The position numbers and the translations under genes are program-made. Positions 33,341 through 45,166 of a stretch of 64,000 nucleotides of DNA are shown here, piece after piece. Source of the stretch: Luzula sylvatica (taxonomy: Eukaryota > Streptophyta > Magnoliopsida > Poales > Juncaceae); NCBI GenBank assembly GCA_946800325.1, contig OX326960.1, positions 14,408,393 to 14,472,392 on the forward strand, given 5' to 3'. Below the pieces are notes generated by a model that was not told the DNA's origin, made no database searches, and saw nothing but the letters and a program-made list of their open reading frames with translations. Within the stretch, counting starts at the first letter, position 1; each line of letters starts with the position of its first letter.

Positions 33341-34971
33341 TAACGTAAAGCCAAAGCCAGAATGCCGGCCAACATGGTGATTGGTGATGCTATTTAGGGC
33401 TTATAGTTTAGAGGTGCGACATGCAAACCGGCGTTTCTATATCTCAATGTTGGCATATAGCAAAGGTCCACCGATTTTGCGAGGCTCCCAAAAAAAATTA
33501 GATTTTAATGAAAGATCGTGATTTAGCAAAAAATTATCGAGTTTTTCATGTTTTTTTCTCTTGATAAAAACAATTAATTTGCTAAATCAAGATTAGATTG
33601 TTTTCTAGTGTAGTTTAGCAAGTTTCGATCAAGTTTTCTGAAATTTTTCTCAATACAACTAAACTATTTCTTGTTTATGAGAGTTTTCTCAAAATCGGTA
33701 TACGGCGGTATTAGTTATTTTCTTTAACAAAGTTGGCAAAATTCATTTTTGTATGATAGATTTTTTTTTTGAAATTTTAGCTCAGTTGGCAGATTTCAAT
33801 TTTTTCCCAGCAAAATTATGGAGTGATATTTTTTTCAGCAAAAAATATGGAGTGATATTTTTTTTAGAATTTCAACGCCTTTCGTGAAAGTCGTCAAAAG
33901 GCTCCGAAATCATCGGACCGGCCCGATTGACACGAAGGGCATGATGTTGAGCCAATGTAACGCAATGTAGTAACTTTTTTTAAACTTATTCAATAGATAC
34001 TGAGCTGAAGGAGCACGTTTCGTGGCTCAACTTCAAAAACCAAATTATAATTTGACCAAAATGATTTAGAGAATCCATCCTTGTTTTCAGATAACTAAAT
34101 GTGAAAATTGTTAAGATTTACAAATATTGCACAGATCATAGTTTTTGTATATTTGAGATTCTTGTCATATAAGATAAAAAGATAAAATTTATTCGATCCA
34201 AATTATCTCGTGTACTTTTACTACAAATTATCTCAACCGATGCGACATAATATTCGATCCAAGCGTATCGACCTTCCTCGAATCATGGGAGTTCGTGTCA
34301 ACTGCATCTTCATCACACGATAACAAACGATTCTGAGCAGCATGTATATGGGCCATATGAAAGGAAAGAAACAACCGAATTTTCAAGAAGAAAGCAAGAT
34401 GCCGATACTAATAGAAGTGGAAAGCAAAAACTCACTTTATTCATGGATTACGACGAAATTATAGGATAGGCTGCTACGAATAACATCTAGATTCTTAGTG
34501 AACTTTACAATGACGAATCTTGTATGAGTTGCTCTAGGATCTACTTCAAAAAAAAGAAGATAAAATTTATTGAAATACAAGAATAAATATGTTTAAAATA
34601 AGACTAATTATTATCTTTTTTAATTTTTTTGGGAATTTTGGAGAGGGATCGAATCCCCCTTCCAATTATACAACTAACTAAAATATATGTTTTATGCTAT
34701 TAAAATATTAACACTAACCAAGTGTCTATTCAATCTCACTTATAATATTAGGACATGTTCTCATATCTCAAAATATCTAATTAGGTTTCCCTACTAATGT
34801 TAATGCCACACCAATAAAATATCCAAAATCTCCCTCTCTACTTGATAATGGCAAACTTAGAGCTTCGACCTATCCTATTTTATTTGAGGCCATTGTAATT
34901 GGCCAAAAGACCCTTATTATATATCAATCAATACACAAAATAGATCATCACTAAACCAGTTTGACAACAAA
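33341..34971. other. Intergenic between the array and the diverged relative
   Basis: No gene is seen. A short tandem duplication (AAAATATGGAGTGATATTTT) lies near 33823-33865. From about 34745 the sequence again resembles the array promoters (TTCTCATATCTCAAAATATCTAATTAGG), showing that the gene at 34972 descends from the same ancestor. Confidence 0.5.
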
Positions 34972-35340
34972 ATGCCTTCTTTCACACATTGCCTTCTCTT
35001 CTTAGCCGTGTTTCTCGAAATGGTATACATATCAATCGCCAGTTACTCACTCATCAAGCCCCAACAAGTTTTCTCGCATAAACGAGACTCTCATCCAAAA
35101 CGTTCTGCTTTTGCTCTTTCAGTGGACGTGCCGCCACAAGACATGTTTAGCAATGAACAAGACCCTGACCCGAAAATACTTCGGCCCGAGGACTTAGTAC
35201 CGGCCAGAAAGAAGATAGAAAACCATTTGCCGCGTTACGATTCATGGGTCAAATACGAACTCAACTCGGTCTTGGTGGAGCTTCTTCAAGAGCCTGGTAG
35301 TGGGTTCATGCCAGAGCCACAACCTGAGCCATATATGTGA
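34972..35340 (+). CDS. Diverged relative of the small secreted protein family, copy G
   Basis: 122 residues in one exon. The signal peptide (MPSFTHCLLFLAVFLEMVYI then SIAS) aligns with that of the array genes (MSSLSHCLLLTLFLVTVLQV then SVAS), and the promoter region also matches. The mature part is different: basic KRDSHPKRS, then acidic EQDPDPKILRPED, ARKKIENHLPRYDSWVKYEL and a C-terminus EPGSGFMPEPQPEPYM. It has no cysteines and lacks the PIPSQTPSK block. It could be a small secreted signalling or wall-associated protein; nothing in it fixes a function. The AATATACAAGAGG sequence after the stop has no counterpart in the array. Confidence 0.75.
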   Translation: MPSFTHCLLFLAVFLEMVYISIASYSLIKPQQVFSHKRDSHPKRSAFALSVDVPPQDMFSNEQDPDPKILRPEDLVPARKKIENHLPRYDSWVKYELNSVLVELLQEPGSGFMPEPQPEPYM

Positions 35341-35961
35341 TTTTTCTTTTCTTAATATACAAGAGGTGAATGATATTTCACCAACCTTGTTCAGAAAAAA
35401 AAAATTATAAGATGGAACAAGTCTTTAATTATAATTTATAAACATATATCAGTGTACTTTGTGAAATTCAACTTGATGGAATATTTATTTGTTATGTTCA
35501 TAATACACTGATATAGAATCATAGATACTATACTGTGATATATTGTCAATTTTAAGGACATGGGTGATATTATGTTACTAGAACTCTCTCAAACTTAAAT
35601 TATGGGATTTCTTTTTGTGGAGGAGTACATTTGGTATTTTTGTGGGTTTTGTAGGGACACAAGTTAAGTTTTGCCAAAAAGACAAAAAAGCATTTCCATT
35701 CATTTATTTCTCTCCTATCTTGTCTAATACAAGGTGTACGGAGTCAAAACTTAGTCATTCATTAACCCATTTTCTTTTTCCATCCTTTTCTTTCATTTAA
35801 CGCCAAAACTTTTGTTGCTTAAATTCAAACCTGATCCATCTCCTTGATTGATACCTTCTATCTCTTCCCTTCACACTCTCTCTCTCTCCCCCCTTTCTTC
35901 TTCTATTCTATCCATGGAATAGCTAATTTCCTCACAAATTACTATTCATTTTCCTTCCTCC
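35341..35961. other. Intergenic, promoter side of the RING-H2 gene
   Basis: AT-rich, turning into a pyrimidine-rich 5' leader with CTCTCTCTCTC (about 35876-35890) just before the RING gene. No separate gene is seen. Confidence 0.5.
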
Positions 35962-36720
35962 ATGGCTATAACAAGCTTTCCAGTTTTGGCCCTCACCATT
36001 TTTGGAGTTTTAGCAGCCTCTATCCTTCTCGTAAGCTATTATATTTTTGTAATAAAATGCTGTCTAAATTGGAACCAGCGCGACATGACCAGCCGGGCCC
36101 AGATTCGCATACGTGGGATCGACAACCTATCTCTATCGATCTACCCAACAAACCCTATCGAACCACAAGGTCTCGACGAATCGACAATCAACTCGATACC
36201 AAAATTTACTTATAGAAAAGGAAATTCCGAATCGAACGAATTTGATTGTGCGGTCTGTTTAAATGAATTAGAAGAGGAAGAGACGGTGCGGTTTTTACCA
36301 AATTGTTTGCATGTTTTTCATGTTGATTGCATCGATACTTGGCTGCGTACAAATGCAAATTGCCCTTTGTGTAGATCACCAATCAAAACTACCGATGTCC
36401 ACCCAGAAAACACCCGTGACGACGTAGTCATCAATGTCGCCGAAGAAGAACATGAAACATCCAATGCTTCTCCAAAGAATATTGTAGGCAAAGTAAATTC
36501 GAGGTCGAGTTGTGCAGGAAACGAATGCATAGAGATGCGGAATCTTGATGAACAAATTGGTGCAAGGCCAATAATTAGGAGATCATTTTCCTTGGATTCG
36601 TCGTATGAAAGATGGGTATTCAGGGAAGTTGAAAAGGTTTTGGAGCAGAATCCTCATTTCCGGGACATTGGAGTCCCAGAAACCAAGAGATTCGAGAGGA
36701 ATGCCTCTTGTTCAACCTAG
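35962..36720 (+). CDS. RING-H2 E3 ubiquitin ligase, ATL family
   Basis: 252 residues, single exon as usual for ATL genes. A hydrophobic segment at about 8-31 anchors it in a membrane. A GLD motif sits at 70-72, with the RING-H2 finger at 96-137: C96, C99, C115, H117, H120, C123, C134 and C137, the canonical C3H2C3 spacing with the conserved Trp before CPLC (W127). The C-terminal RRSFSLDSSYERW block is typical of the ATL members that carry an RSFS motif. It should transfer ubiquitin from an E2 to a substrate at the plasma membrane or endomembranes; the substrate cannot be told. All zinc ligands are present and the gene looks intact. Confidence 0.93.
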   Translation: MAITSFPVLALTIFGVLAASILLVSYYIFVIKCCLNWNQRDMTSRAQIRIRGIDNLSLSIYPTNPIEPQGLDESTINSIPKFTYRKGNSESNEFDCAVCLNELEEEETVRFLPNCLHVFHVDCIDTWLRTNANCPLCRSPIKTTDVHPENTRDDVVINVAEEEHETSNASPKNIVGKVNSRSSCAGNECIEMRNLDEQIGARPIIRRSFSLDSSYERWVFREVEKVLEQNPHFRDIGVPETKRFERNASCST

Positions 36721-36984
36721 ATAGAGTTTTAGAGGATTTTTTTTCCAGCTATTTTGTGTTCTTTTCCAATTTTATTTTTTCTGGAATCTTTGAACCTTCT
36801 TTTGGTTGGGATTACTAAACTAATTATACTTTTTTCAATAAATTATTATTTTGGAGTGTTTAACATATGATTACTACATCATATCAATCTAAGTATATAA
36901 TTTATCAAAATACTATCCCATAACACAAAATTATTTCATAACAACAATAACACCACGTAAACATATAAATAAAAAGCTTACAAA

Positions 36985-37048
36985 TCATAATCTTTGGAAG
37001 ACCTTGGATAGATTATCATTTTCTTCTGATGTCACTTTCGATGCCACG

Positions 37049-37093
<45 letters not shown>

Positions 37094-39003
37094 ACATTAT
37101 CATTTTCGTTGGAAACACCACTCGATAGAGAATCCAACGCCTTTTTCTTCAATTGCTCGTAAAGACGAGTCGCCTCTTTGAGCTCGTCTTTTGCACTCGG
37201 TCCGTGACTGGCCCACGCATCAATCACATTCTTCTGAAATTCCATCGCAAGTGGATAACTACACACACAAAAAGTTACATTTATAATTCAATTTTCTTAA
37301 TTAAAAAATAAAATAAAATAACAAACCTTCCCATGGAGCTATAGGCATTGGAGAGGCTCTGACAAGCCTCGATGGAGTCGGCATGGTGGGGCCCGAGTGC
37401 AACGTCCATCACATCCTTAGCCTGTGCGAACATTTGTGCGGCGGTTTGGGGCCGATTCATCTCCATGAACGCTGCACCCAAATTGTTATAGATGTATCCC
37501 ACTCCAAAATGTTTCGGCCCGAAACTCTCCTTCATTCTCTCCACCGCACTTTCCAAATACGGTACCGCCTCTTGCACCTTCCCTGCAAAAAATGGGTTTT
37601 TTTACGAAAAGGTCCTTAAGAGTATAAAGATTATAATATTTTGTCAAATTACCTGTCAAGAGTAACAACCAACCGATTTTGGCGGAGACGTTGCCTTCGA
37701 GATGTTGCTGATGTGGCAGTCTCTCGATCATATCAAGACTTCTCTGCAATATCAAAATTGCGGTATCGAAATCGTTTATTGCTTCGTAAAGAGAAGCGAT
37801 TTCGACGTAAGTCTCTGACACGGACTCGGGAGAATCGAATTCTTTCTCATGGAGAATTTGTCGAGCACTCTCAAGGCATCGTTTCGTATCTTCAGGATTT
37901 GCATTTTCATGGCTAGACAAAGCTTTGGCCATGGAAATATAGACCATTGCTCGTGTCTCTGAATCTTTCTCTGTATTTTCAACCACGGTTTTTAGGGTTT
38001 TGATTGCCTCTTCGTATTTACCCAAAGCAATTTGTATATTGGCCGCATCGATTTCCGCGTGGAGGAGATCAGAATTCATGCCCCAATTTTTCAATACTTT
38101 TTGGGATTGTTCGTTTTGTTCTAATGCCTTTTTGTGCTGTTCTAAGCCCGTGTAAATTACACCGAGTAATCTTCTATCACTAGCAACTTCGACTGAATTT
38201 TGACCTAATTGCCCTTGGTGAATCTCCAAGGCTTTTAAACAAAGGGGCAGAGCCTCTTTGAAATTTAACACTGCAGCGTAAGCCTCGGATAAATCTCGGT
38301 ACCCATTACCCAATTCGCGTGAATTTGGGTCCAAGACTGATTCTTTTATTTCTAAACATTTTCTCAGATTGGTCAGTGCTTCTTCTCTCCTCCCCATTGC
38401 GGTTTTCGTGTTGGCCAATTGGAGATGAATTGCATGACTCACCGGTCTAATGTCGAAATCTTTGAATTGGTCCTTTTCTAATGTCGAAATTATGCGGTTC
38501 GCTCGAGTCAAGAAACCCAAACTGTCGTTGAACCGTTTTAAATCGTAACTTGCCGATCCCACCAAATGAAGTGCCATTGCAATTGAAATTGAGTTCTTTT
38601 CACTGGATTCGAGAATTTTCAAAGCTCTTAGACCATAATCAAGAACTTGTTCGTGATCTTCAAGACCGACCGAATCGAGATGTTGTCCGACTTTTAAGCA
38701 AGCGAGGCCGAGTTGTTTGTCGAACGGGTTGAGGGTGTTCTCGAGTTTTTCGAAAGACGAAAGAATTTCCTCAGTGCTCGTCGCAGATTCAAAGGTTTCT
38801 TCTAATTCGGCTCTCTCTTTGAGCCTTCTTTGTCTAGGTGGGAGAACTGGAAGGGTAGAGCCGGGACTGGAATGGACAGTACGAGATGGGCACTTCGTAA
38901 ACGGGAGAAACGATTCATTTCTGGAGATATGGAGTTTAATCAGGGATTCGTGCAAGATTTTGGATCTGAGGAGGGTGGAGAGGAGAGATGAAGCTCTTCT
39001 CAT
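36985..39003 (-). CDS. TPR protein, kinesin-light-chain-like, probably organellar
   Basis: Three exons, in transcript order 39003-37653, 37582-37327 and 37258-36985, with GT-AG introns that join in frame. The product is 626 residues. The first 30 residues are basic, Ser/Leu-rich and non-acidic (MRRASSLLSTLLRSKILHES), suggesting a mitochondrial presequence. The body is a chain of TPR units with kinesin-light-chain character (for example EALTNLRKCLEIKESVL, EALPLCLKALEIHQGQLG, FGVGYIYNNLGAAF, DSIEACQSLSNAYSSMG). These mediate protein-protein contacts; the partner is unknown. The C-terminus has a run of 16 Asp encoded by a GAT repeat (37047-37093 region), likely length-variable. Related plant proteins are annotated as TPR-like superfamily; that is from memory. 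Confidence 0.9.
37045..37093. repeat. Coding trinucleotide repeat (poly-Asp)
   Basis: About 15 tandem ATC/TCA triplets on the plus strand, encoding an aspartate run near the C-terminus of the minus-strand TPR protein. The perfect repeat suggests slippage-driven length variation. Confidence 0.9.
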
Positions 39004-39179
39004 GGCTTCTTCTTAGGGTTTTAGAGAAGTGAATAGTTATTACGAGAAGAGAAGTCTTAACGAGACTTAAACCGACTTAAACCCTCGGATAATATTTCTT
39101 CGTCTCATATTTAATATTTTTTAACAAATATTGAAGAAACATATAAAAATATTCAAACAAAATAATTCATTAATTGAAG

Positions 39180-39251
<72 letters not shown>

Positions 39252-39899
39252 TAAAATAAGAACGATCGTCGATCGTGCATGCAAAATAAACTAAATGCTT
39301 AATGATTATCTTTTGCAATAATTATATAAAATAAAAATAATATTAATTACAAATTAATAAAATTAATAAATATTCGCTCTATTTATTACGTTCATTTAAA
39401 AAATATTTGATTTACAAATTAATAAAATTAATTGTTTAAAATATATATTCTAACTAAAAAAATATAAATAACAGTTCTAAACAAAAAAAAATATTAATTT
39501 TAGAAATTATAATTAATAATGAAATCTTATTTACTCTCCCAAAATTATGAATTTTTTTTTTATTTTTCAGAAAAAATAATTTTGTTTTCGAGGAATTCTT
39601 AAATAATCTCTTAACTTTTTTTAATTTTCTAAAAATCTCCTCTTTTGGATACTCGAAAAAAATTCCTAAACAAAATTTCACTCTCGTTTACCCTATAAAG
39701 ATTAAATTTAACAATTAATGGTGTTACAAAAATCACACCAAAATACCCCTCTATTTCCATGTTTAATGTTATTAAACCATTTTTTATATTTTTTATTAAT
39801 TTAAAAATACCCACAATTTTTTTTTATTATATTAATTTTTAAAAAGCTCATATGTTATTTATATAATTTTAATATTTCATTTATTATAAATTTCATCAT
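39004..39899. other. 5' flank of the TPR gene with a long TA microsatellite
   Basis: Very AT-rich. A (TA)n tract spans about 39185-39247. No gene is seen. Confidence 0.6.
39185..39247. repeat. (TA)n microsatellite
   Basis: About 31 uninterrupted TA dinucleotides. Confidence 0.95.
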
Positions 39900-39906
39900 A
39901 GAATAT

Positions 39907-40078
39907 AGAGTAATGATAGGGACCATGAATTTGGTCCCAAGAATTGACCACGAATGCCACGTGACAGGCAGCTATTGGGTGCATTAAAAGTTGTGCAAAC
40001 ATTCATCCAATAGCTGCCTGCCACGTGGCATTCGTGGTCAATTCTTGGGACCAAATTCGTGGTCCCTATCATTACTCT
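39907..40078. mobile_element. Foldback MITE with about 75-bp inverted arms
   Basis: The left arm starts AGAGTAATGATAGGGACCAT and the right arm is its near-perfect reverse complement (about 72 of 75 positions by eye). A loop of about 20 bases separates them. It is flanked by AGAATAT on both sides (39900-39906 and 40079-40085), a 7-bp or slightly longer target duplication. No coding capacity. The arm symmetry shows it is young. A transcript would form a long hairpin. Confidence 0.85.
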
Positions 40079-40085
40079 AGAATAT

Positions 40086-41728
40086 ACTATTCTTAGCATT
40101 AAATTAAAAAAATAATAATGATAAAAAAAATATTCCTAAAAATATCTTGGCATAATATACTATTTCACATAGTTTTAATTTTCATTCAATGTTTAAAAAA
40201 ACTATCTGCTAAAATAGCATTTTATGTCGATAGTTTGATTACAACAACCAGTTTTATTAACAATCAACGAACAATAGAACTAGCTGGAAAAATAATTGTT
40301 TCTCCAAAATATTTTTAAGCTGTATAATTTTTGTATAACATTTTTATTAATAATAAAAAATACCAAAAATTTCTTAGTAAAATCAAATATGAAAATATAG
40401 ATAGATATTTTGGTCAAATTTTTTTTAACACCATCAAATATTAAGTTTTAATTTTTTGGAAAATACATGAAAATGAAATCTTGTTTAGAATGGATTTTTT
40501 TGAGCAAGCAAAAGATAAAGGAGTTTAAAAAAAAAAAAAAAACACTTGGAATTATTTAAGAATTCTCTCTCCTTGTTATAATAATACTGAAAAATTAGAA
40601 TGCTTTTAGTATTTCTCTTCAATTTAGTTATGTATATACGTAAATAACTTTTATTTTATTTAATATATCTCGAGTAGATAATTGCATACTGCTTAAAAAA
40701 AATGTTGTTAAAATGTACTACTTTGTCATGCAAAAATAATGAATAAAATGCACGACTTGCAAGAACGTGTTTTCAAATCTAAATGCAAAAATAATGAATA
40801 AAAATAATCAATTTAGTTATGTACTCGTAGGAAAACAATTTTTGCATGATATGTTTGTCTATAAAGAAACACACTTGTAAATAAGGGTGTTGATCAAATC
40901 TAAATACTCAACATTTTAACACAATTAAATTAACTTTAGATATTGGAAGAAATTAATTTATATGATTATTGAAAGTTAAAAAACGGTATATTCAAATAAG
41001 AGGGATGCTAACCTACTTAATTAAGTACCAAATATTTGTGATTTATGTTTTTTTAATGATGATTATGAAATTTTTGTGCACATCATTTGGTTAGTTATGG
41101 AAAATTAAGACATATTATGTTTTCTAAATTCACAAACTATATGTTTTTATTAATATTTAATATATCTCACATATTTCAACCAAAATGCCCCAACCAAATG
41201 TTTTAAATATTATATTTTTCTCAATGAAGAACCATAATACAAGTGAAAGAATATACCTAAAATCTCCAAATATAAATAATTTTGGAAATACTAATTAAAA
41301 AAACATTTCTCATATTAAAGAAATTGTAAAATAATACTTTTATGTGAAACAATATTGTGACAAAATGTACCATTAAACAATATTGTTGCTATCATATCAC
41401 CAAATACCATCATGATATTCTATTATAAATATCATTATCATTATCTAATATATTAGGGTACTAAACTAGGGAATACCCGTGCTTATTTACAAGATTGAAA
41501 AAAATTCTTGTCCATCATATAGATCTATTAGTTGAACTTTTTCTTATATATTTCACAAATAATGTGAGATAATGTTTATGAAAAACATATACAAAATAAA
41601 AATAAAAATACAATTACAAAATGCTAACTTTCCCCTTACTCATTTTATTTTTTAATTTTTACTAATACCCTTCACAACTGCAAAAGAACAATTACAAAAA
41701 GAAAATAAACATTCCAACAATGCATCCT
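40086..41728. other. Intergenic, no gene seen
   Basis: AT-rich DNA with long A runs (about 40530-40545). At 41453-41480 the sequence TACTAAACTAGGGAATACCCG resembles the terminal style of the Helitron-like element at 30471, but no second end was found. Confidence 0.45.
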
Positions 41729-43120
41729 TCAAATCAACCCATATTCTTTCAAATTTTCAACAAACCGCGAATTAAATCGCCGCATTTCATTTTCTGGCAA
41801 AACGACCCCAATTTCAATCCCGCCCTTTCCATCTCGGCTTTCTGCGAGCGAAACCGTGCCAGGAGTTTTCTCAATTGTCGGTAACTCCACTTTCACAGGT
41901 TTTCCCCATCCAAAATCTACGTCATAAACCCTAAACCTCGGCGAACCACCAATCGACATTGGTCGATTCGGCACGAGCGATAAAATCTTCGCAAACCAAC
42001 CTTCGGCTCCTATCAAAACCCCTTTTTCTAACTCTTTGATCGATTTACCAATTTCTCCAGCGGCGTTAAATACTCCTCCTTGCAAATGAAATTTTTCCAT
42101 TTCGGCTTCGACAAAGCATGGTCGTAGACAATTACCAAAGTACCCTTTTGGTACAGGAGGATCCATTCGTGCTCTACATTCGACCGAAAATAGCAAATGT
42201 GCCTTTTGGTTTTTATCATTGTTGTGGGTATTTTCGTCCTGGGATTTGATAAGGCAGACCCATGCGTACGCGCAAGCGACAGTGAAAGCAGAACAATGCA
42301 GATTCGGATTATCGATTTTAGAAATTACGCCTTTTTTAAGTATATCAATTTGCTCGCGTGTCAATACGAAGGTGGAGATCAACGGTTGAGATTGCTTGGC
42401 AGGTGGATCGGACGGTGGTGGCGGCCCCTTTGATAATAATTCCTTCATTTCAGATAGTGTTTTGATGTACAGGCCATTCGGGTCTCGTACCAGCGAGCGG
42501 TCGAATAATGGAGGAGGAAGTACTTCACTAGAATTGAGGGAGGCAGTACTCAATTGACAAGTGGCAGCCCATGATTGGACGAAATGCATGAAACTGGAAT
42601 CGTCGCAAGCAACATGATGAATAGAGAATCCAATACAAACACCTTTACCTGGAAACACACTTACCTGAATTGCTGTAAGTGGGATCGTACCGTCATATGT
42701 TTGTGGTATTTGTGGTACCAACGAGTACAATTCCTTGAAATTTTTGGTGTCATTGCAGGTCAGTGAATCGAAGTCTGGCGAGGTTTCAGCAAAACAGAAC
42801 GGAATAGCATCATCGGAGGAGAAAAAGAATTCGAATTGGTTATCGGGTGACGGGTTGGGGCACGGTCTAACCCGACCCGCAAGAGGGTAGAACTGTTTGA
42901 GTGTCTCAGAGAGAGAGGACTGCAGGGCGGGTAGATAATTGGAAGTAAATTCAGCAGTGGAAATCGGGAGAGAGAAGAAGAAGAGTCGCTCGAGCGGACC
43001 TGTGAAAAGCCACGCAGCGTCGAAGAAGGAGAGAGGTACCGACGAATCCGGTACGGACCCATGTGGCGGGGAGACTAGATACTGGTCTATGACTTTGACG
43101 GATGATGGGTCAACCGCCAT
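41729..43120 (-). CDS. BAHD acyltransferase, malonyl/aromatic acyltransferase type
   Basis: 463 residues from ATG 43120 (MAVDPSSVKV), single exon. The catalytic HxxxD is present as HHVACDD (H169, D173) and the structural motif DFGWG at 402-406. YFGNC, typical of the clade that acylates anthocyanin and phenolic glycosides, is seen in KGYFGNCLRPC. The family transfers an acyl group from an acyl-CoA to a hydroxyl or amine in the cytosol. The clade suggests malonyl-CoA or a hydroxycinnamoyl-CoA donor and a glycoside acceptor, which is inference. An in-frame ATG 30 codons upstream (43210) exists, but BAHD proteins normally begin close to the SVKV segment. No damage is seen. Confidence 0.92.
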   Translation of the reverse strand: MAVDPSSVKVIDQYLVSPPHGSVPDSSVPLSFFDAAWLFTGPLERLFFFSLPISTAEFTSNYLPALQSSLSETLKQFYPLAGRVRPCPNPSPDNQFEFFFSSDDAIPFCFAETSPDFDSLTCNDTKNFKELYSLVPQIPQTYDGTIPLTAIQVSVFPGKGVCIGFSIHHVACDDSSFMHFVQSWAATCQLSTASLNSSEVLPPPLFDRSLVRDPNGLYIKTLSEMKELLSKGPPPPSDPPAKQSQPLISTFVLTREQIDILKKGVISKIDNPNLHCSAFTVACAYAWVCLIKSQDENTHNNDKNQKAHLLFSVECRARMDPPVPKGYFGNCLRPCFVEAEMEKFHLQGGVFNAAGEIGKSIKELEKGVLIGAEGWFAKILSLVPNRPMSIGGSPRFRVYDVDFGWGKPVKVELPTIEKTPGTVSLAESRDGKGGIEIGVVLPENEMRRFNSRFVENLKEYGLI

Positions 43121-44577
43121 GACTGAATTGGGTGCTTGGAGAATGAGAATGGATCTTGGCGAGCAGTGTAGATCTGACGAAGAAGAAGAACGAGTTTTGA
43201 GTAATGGCACGTTGAGTTGGGTGGAGTGGAATACTGATAACTTGTTTCATGTATGAATATGTTTTCTGTATAACGAGTCAATACAAGTTATCGATGACTC
43301 GTTATACATGTACATATTATATTAGATAAGACAGAGAGGTCTTTCAATAGTAGTGGAATTGTTAGGGCTACCTAATAAAAAATAAAAAAAGTGGTTAGAT
43401 AAAAAATATATATATAAAAAATTATTATTTGTTATAATATTGTATTTTTAAATTTAAATTTTTTAAAATAATAGTCTATGTATGTCTTATAAAGTTCGAC
43501 AAGTTATTCTTGATAAAAAAAAATCTTGCTAATTTTTTGAAAAGTTTAATATTAAAGTTTTTTTAGAAAAAAAAAACAAGTAAAATGACTTAATATTATA
43601 TATTATTTTTAAAATATAGTTTTAAATATACTTAATACTTATTTATGTAAGTATGTATTATTTTCTATTGTCTTTTTCTTACGACTTAAAATAAAATGGT
43701 TAACTAATTTAGAGCTCAACAGAAAAAGAATAGATAAATTTAGTTATGAAGGTTTCAGCGGGAGAAGAAGCACACACAAATATTTGACTGAAAATCACTT
43801 TTAAAAATAAAATAAAAATATATATAAGGAGACCTAATTTAATACGAATAATTATGACGCAAAATATATTGAGTTGTATGATTATGTATAATGATATTTT
43901 ACTTAAATCATTTTCTTAATTTGTAATAAAGTATTTACATACCAAGTCATATATATTAAGCATTATATTTTAAATCGTACAACAGTATTAATGAAATTAT
44001 TTTAAACTACATGTAAAATCACACACAAAAGAATTGCATAAAATAGAAGACATAAAAGATCAAAATAGTAACCAATCGATCATGTACCAAACCAAATCAA
44101 ATTACATCATTTAGTTGTTCAAATTAAAGTGATAATTTAGTGAAATTATTAAAATAAATAATTTAAATAATTGAATCGTCATCATCAAAACAAGTTGGAT
44201 TTTGCGATAACACTATCCTTGAATTAAACTAGGATAATACTCCTACGTTGCAAGTATTGCAATAATATTTTCAATTTAATTTAGTGTACTACTTTTCGTA
44301 ATGAATGTGATAATATCATCTCAAAATAAAAAATATGACATAATATAATAATTACATTATTTAATGACACAATTATTAAGCATAATCATGTACATATTTT
44401 CTAATTATTTTAGTTTGTGCTAAGAAATAATTTGGTGGAGAAAAGTGTTGAGTAAATATATACAAAACAAGGATGAAAATTCCCAGGAAGTAAAATAAAG
44501 GAGCATTTCTGCATGTGACCTTTTATGGGAGTAAAATTAAAAAAAAAAACTTTCTTTTTCAAAATATTCCAAATATA
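43121..44577. other. Intergenic, no gene seen
   Basis: Promoter side of the BAHD gene, then AT-rich DNA. GATGACTCGTTATACATGTA after GTATAACGAGTCAATAC (43271-43311) forms a small inverted repeat around ATAACGAGTCA/TGACTCGTTAT. Confidence 0.5.
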
Positions 44578-45166
44578 ACCCGAAACGGGTTTTAAAATCC
44601 CGCCAGTAACCGATTTTAAAATTCCGGTGCTCTAATTATCTTCCAAAACATGTTGTGTCAGTTTTTACAGTATTAATCTAATATCACCGGGTTTTAAAAT
44701 CCCCCGGTTTATTTAGCACTAATTACCGAGTTTTAAAATACCGACGGTTTATTTAGCACTAACTACCGGATTTCAAAAACCAGCCGGTTTAATACTTAAT
44801 TAACTCTAATTTGTACGATTAAACTTAATTAACTGTAAAGAACGAGATTTAAAAACCCGGTCTAGAAAAAGCCAAATTAAGTAACCGGGTTTTAAAAACC
44901 CGCCCACTAAAAGACAAAAAATAATGATTATGTACTGATGTTCGAATTTTGAGCGGGTTTTTGGTCCAGGATTTAAAATCCCGCCGGGTTTTTCGTCTAC
45001 GTATTAAAATCTAGCCGGATATTTTGTCCGGGTTTTAAAATCTAGCCGGGTTTTTTTTTCCATTTTGGACATAAAAAATGATATAATCTTATTTGTATAT
45101 CACCGGGTTTTAAAATCCGGGTTTTTTTTACAGTATTAAACTAATATCACCGGGTTTTAAAATCCC

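Noticed and set aside
37486..37652. C-terminal extension of the first exon of the TPR gene
   Set aside because: The open frame continues past 37653 into intron sequence; the GT donor there and the in-frame continuation in exon 2 restore the TPR pattern.
41453..41480. Possible second Helitron terminus
   Set aside because: Only a short resemblance (ACTAGGGAATACCCG); no hairpin plus CTRR end and no partner border.
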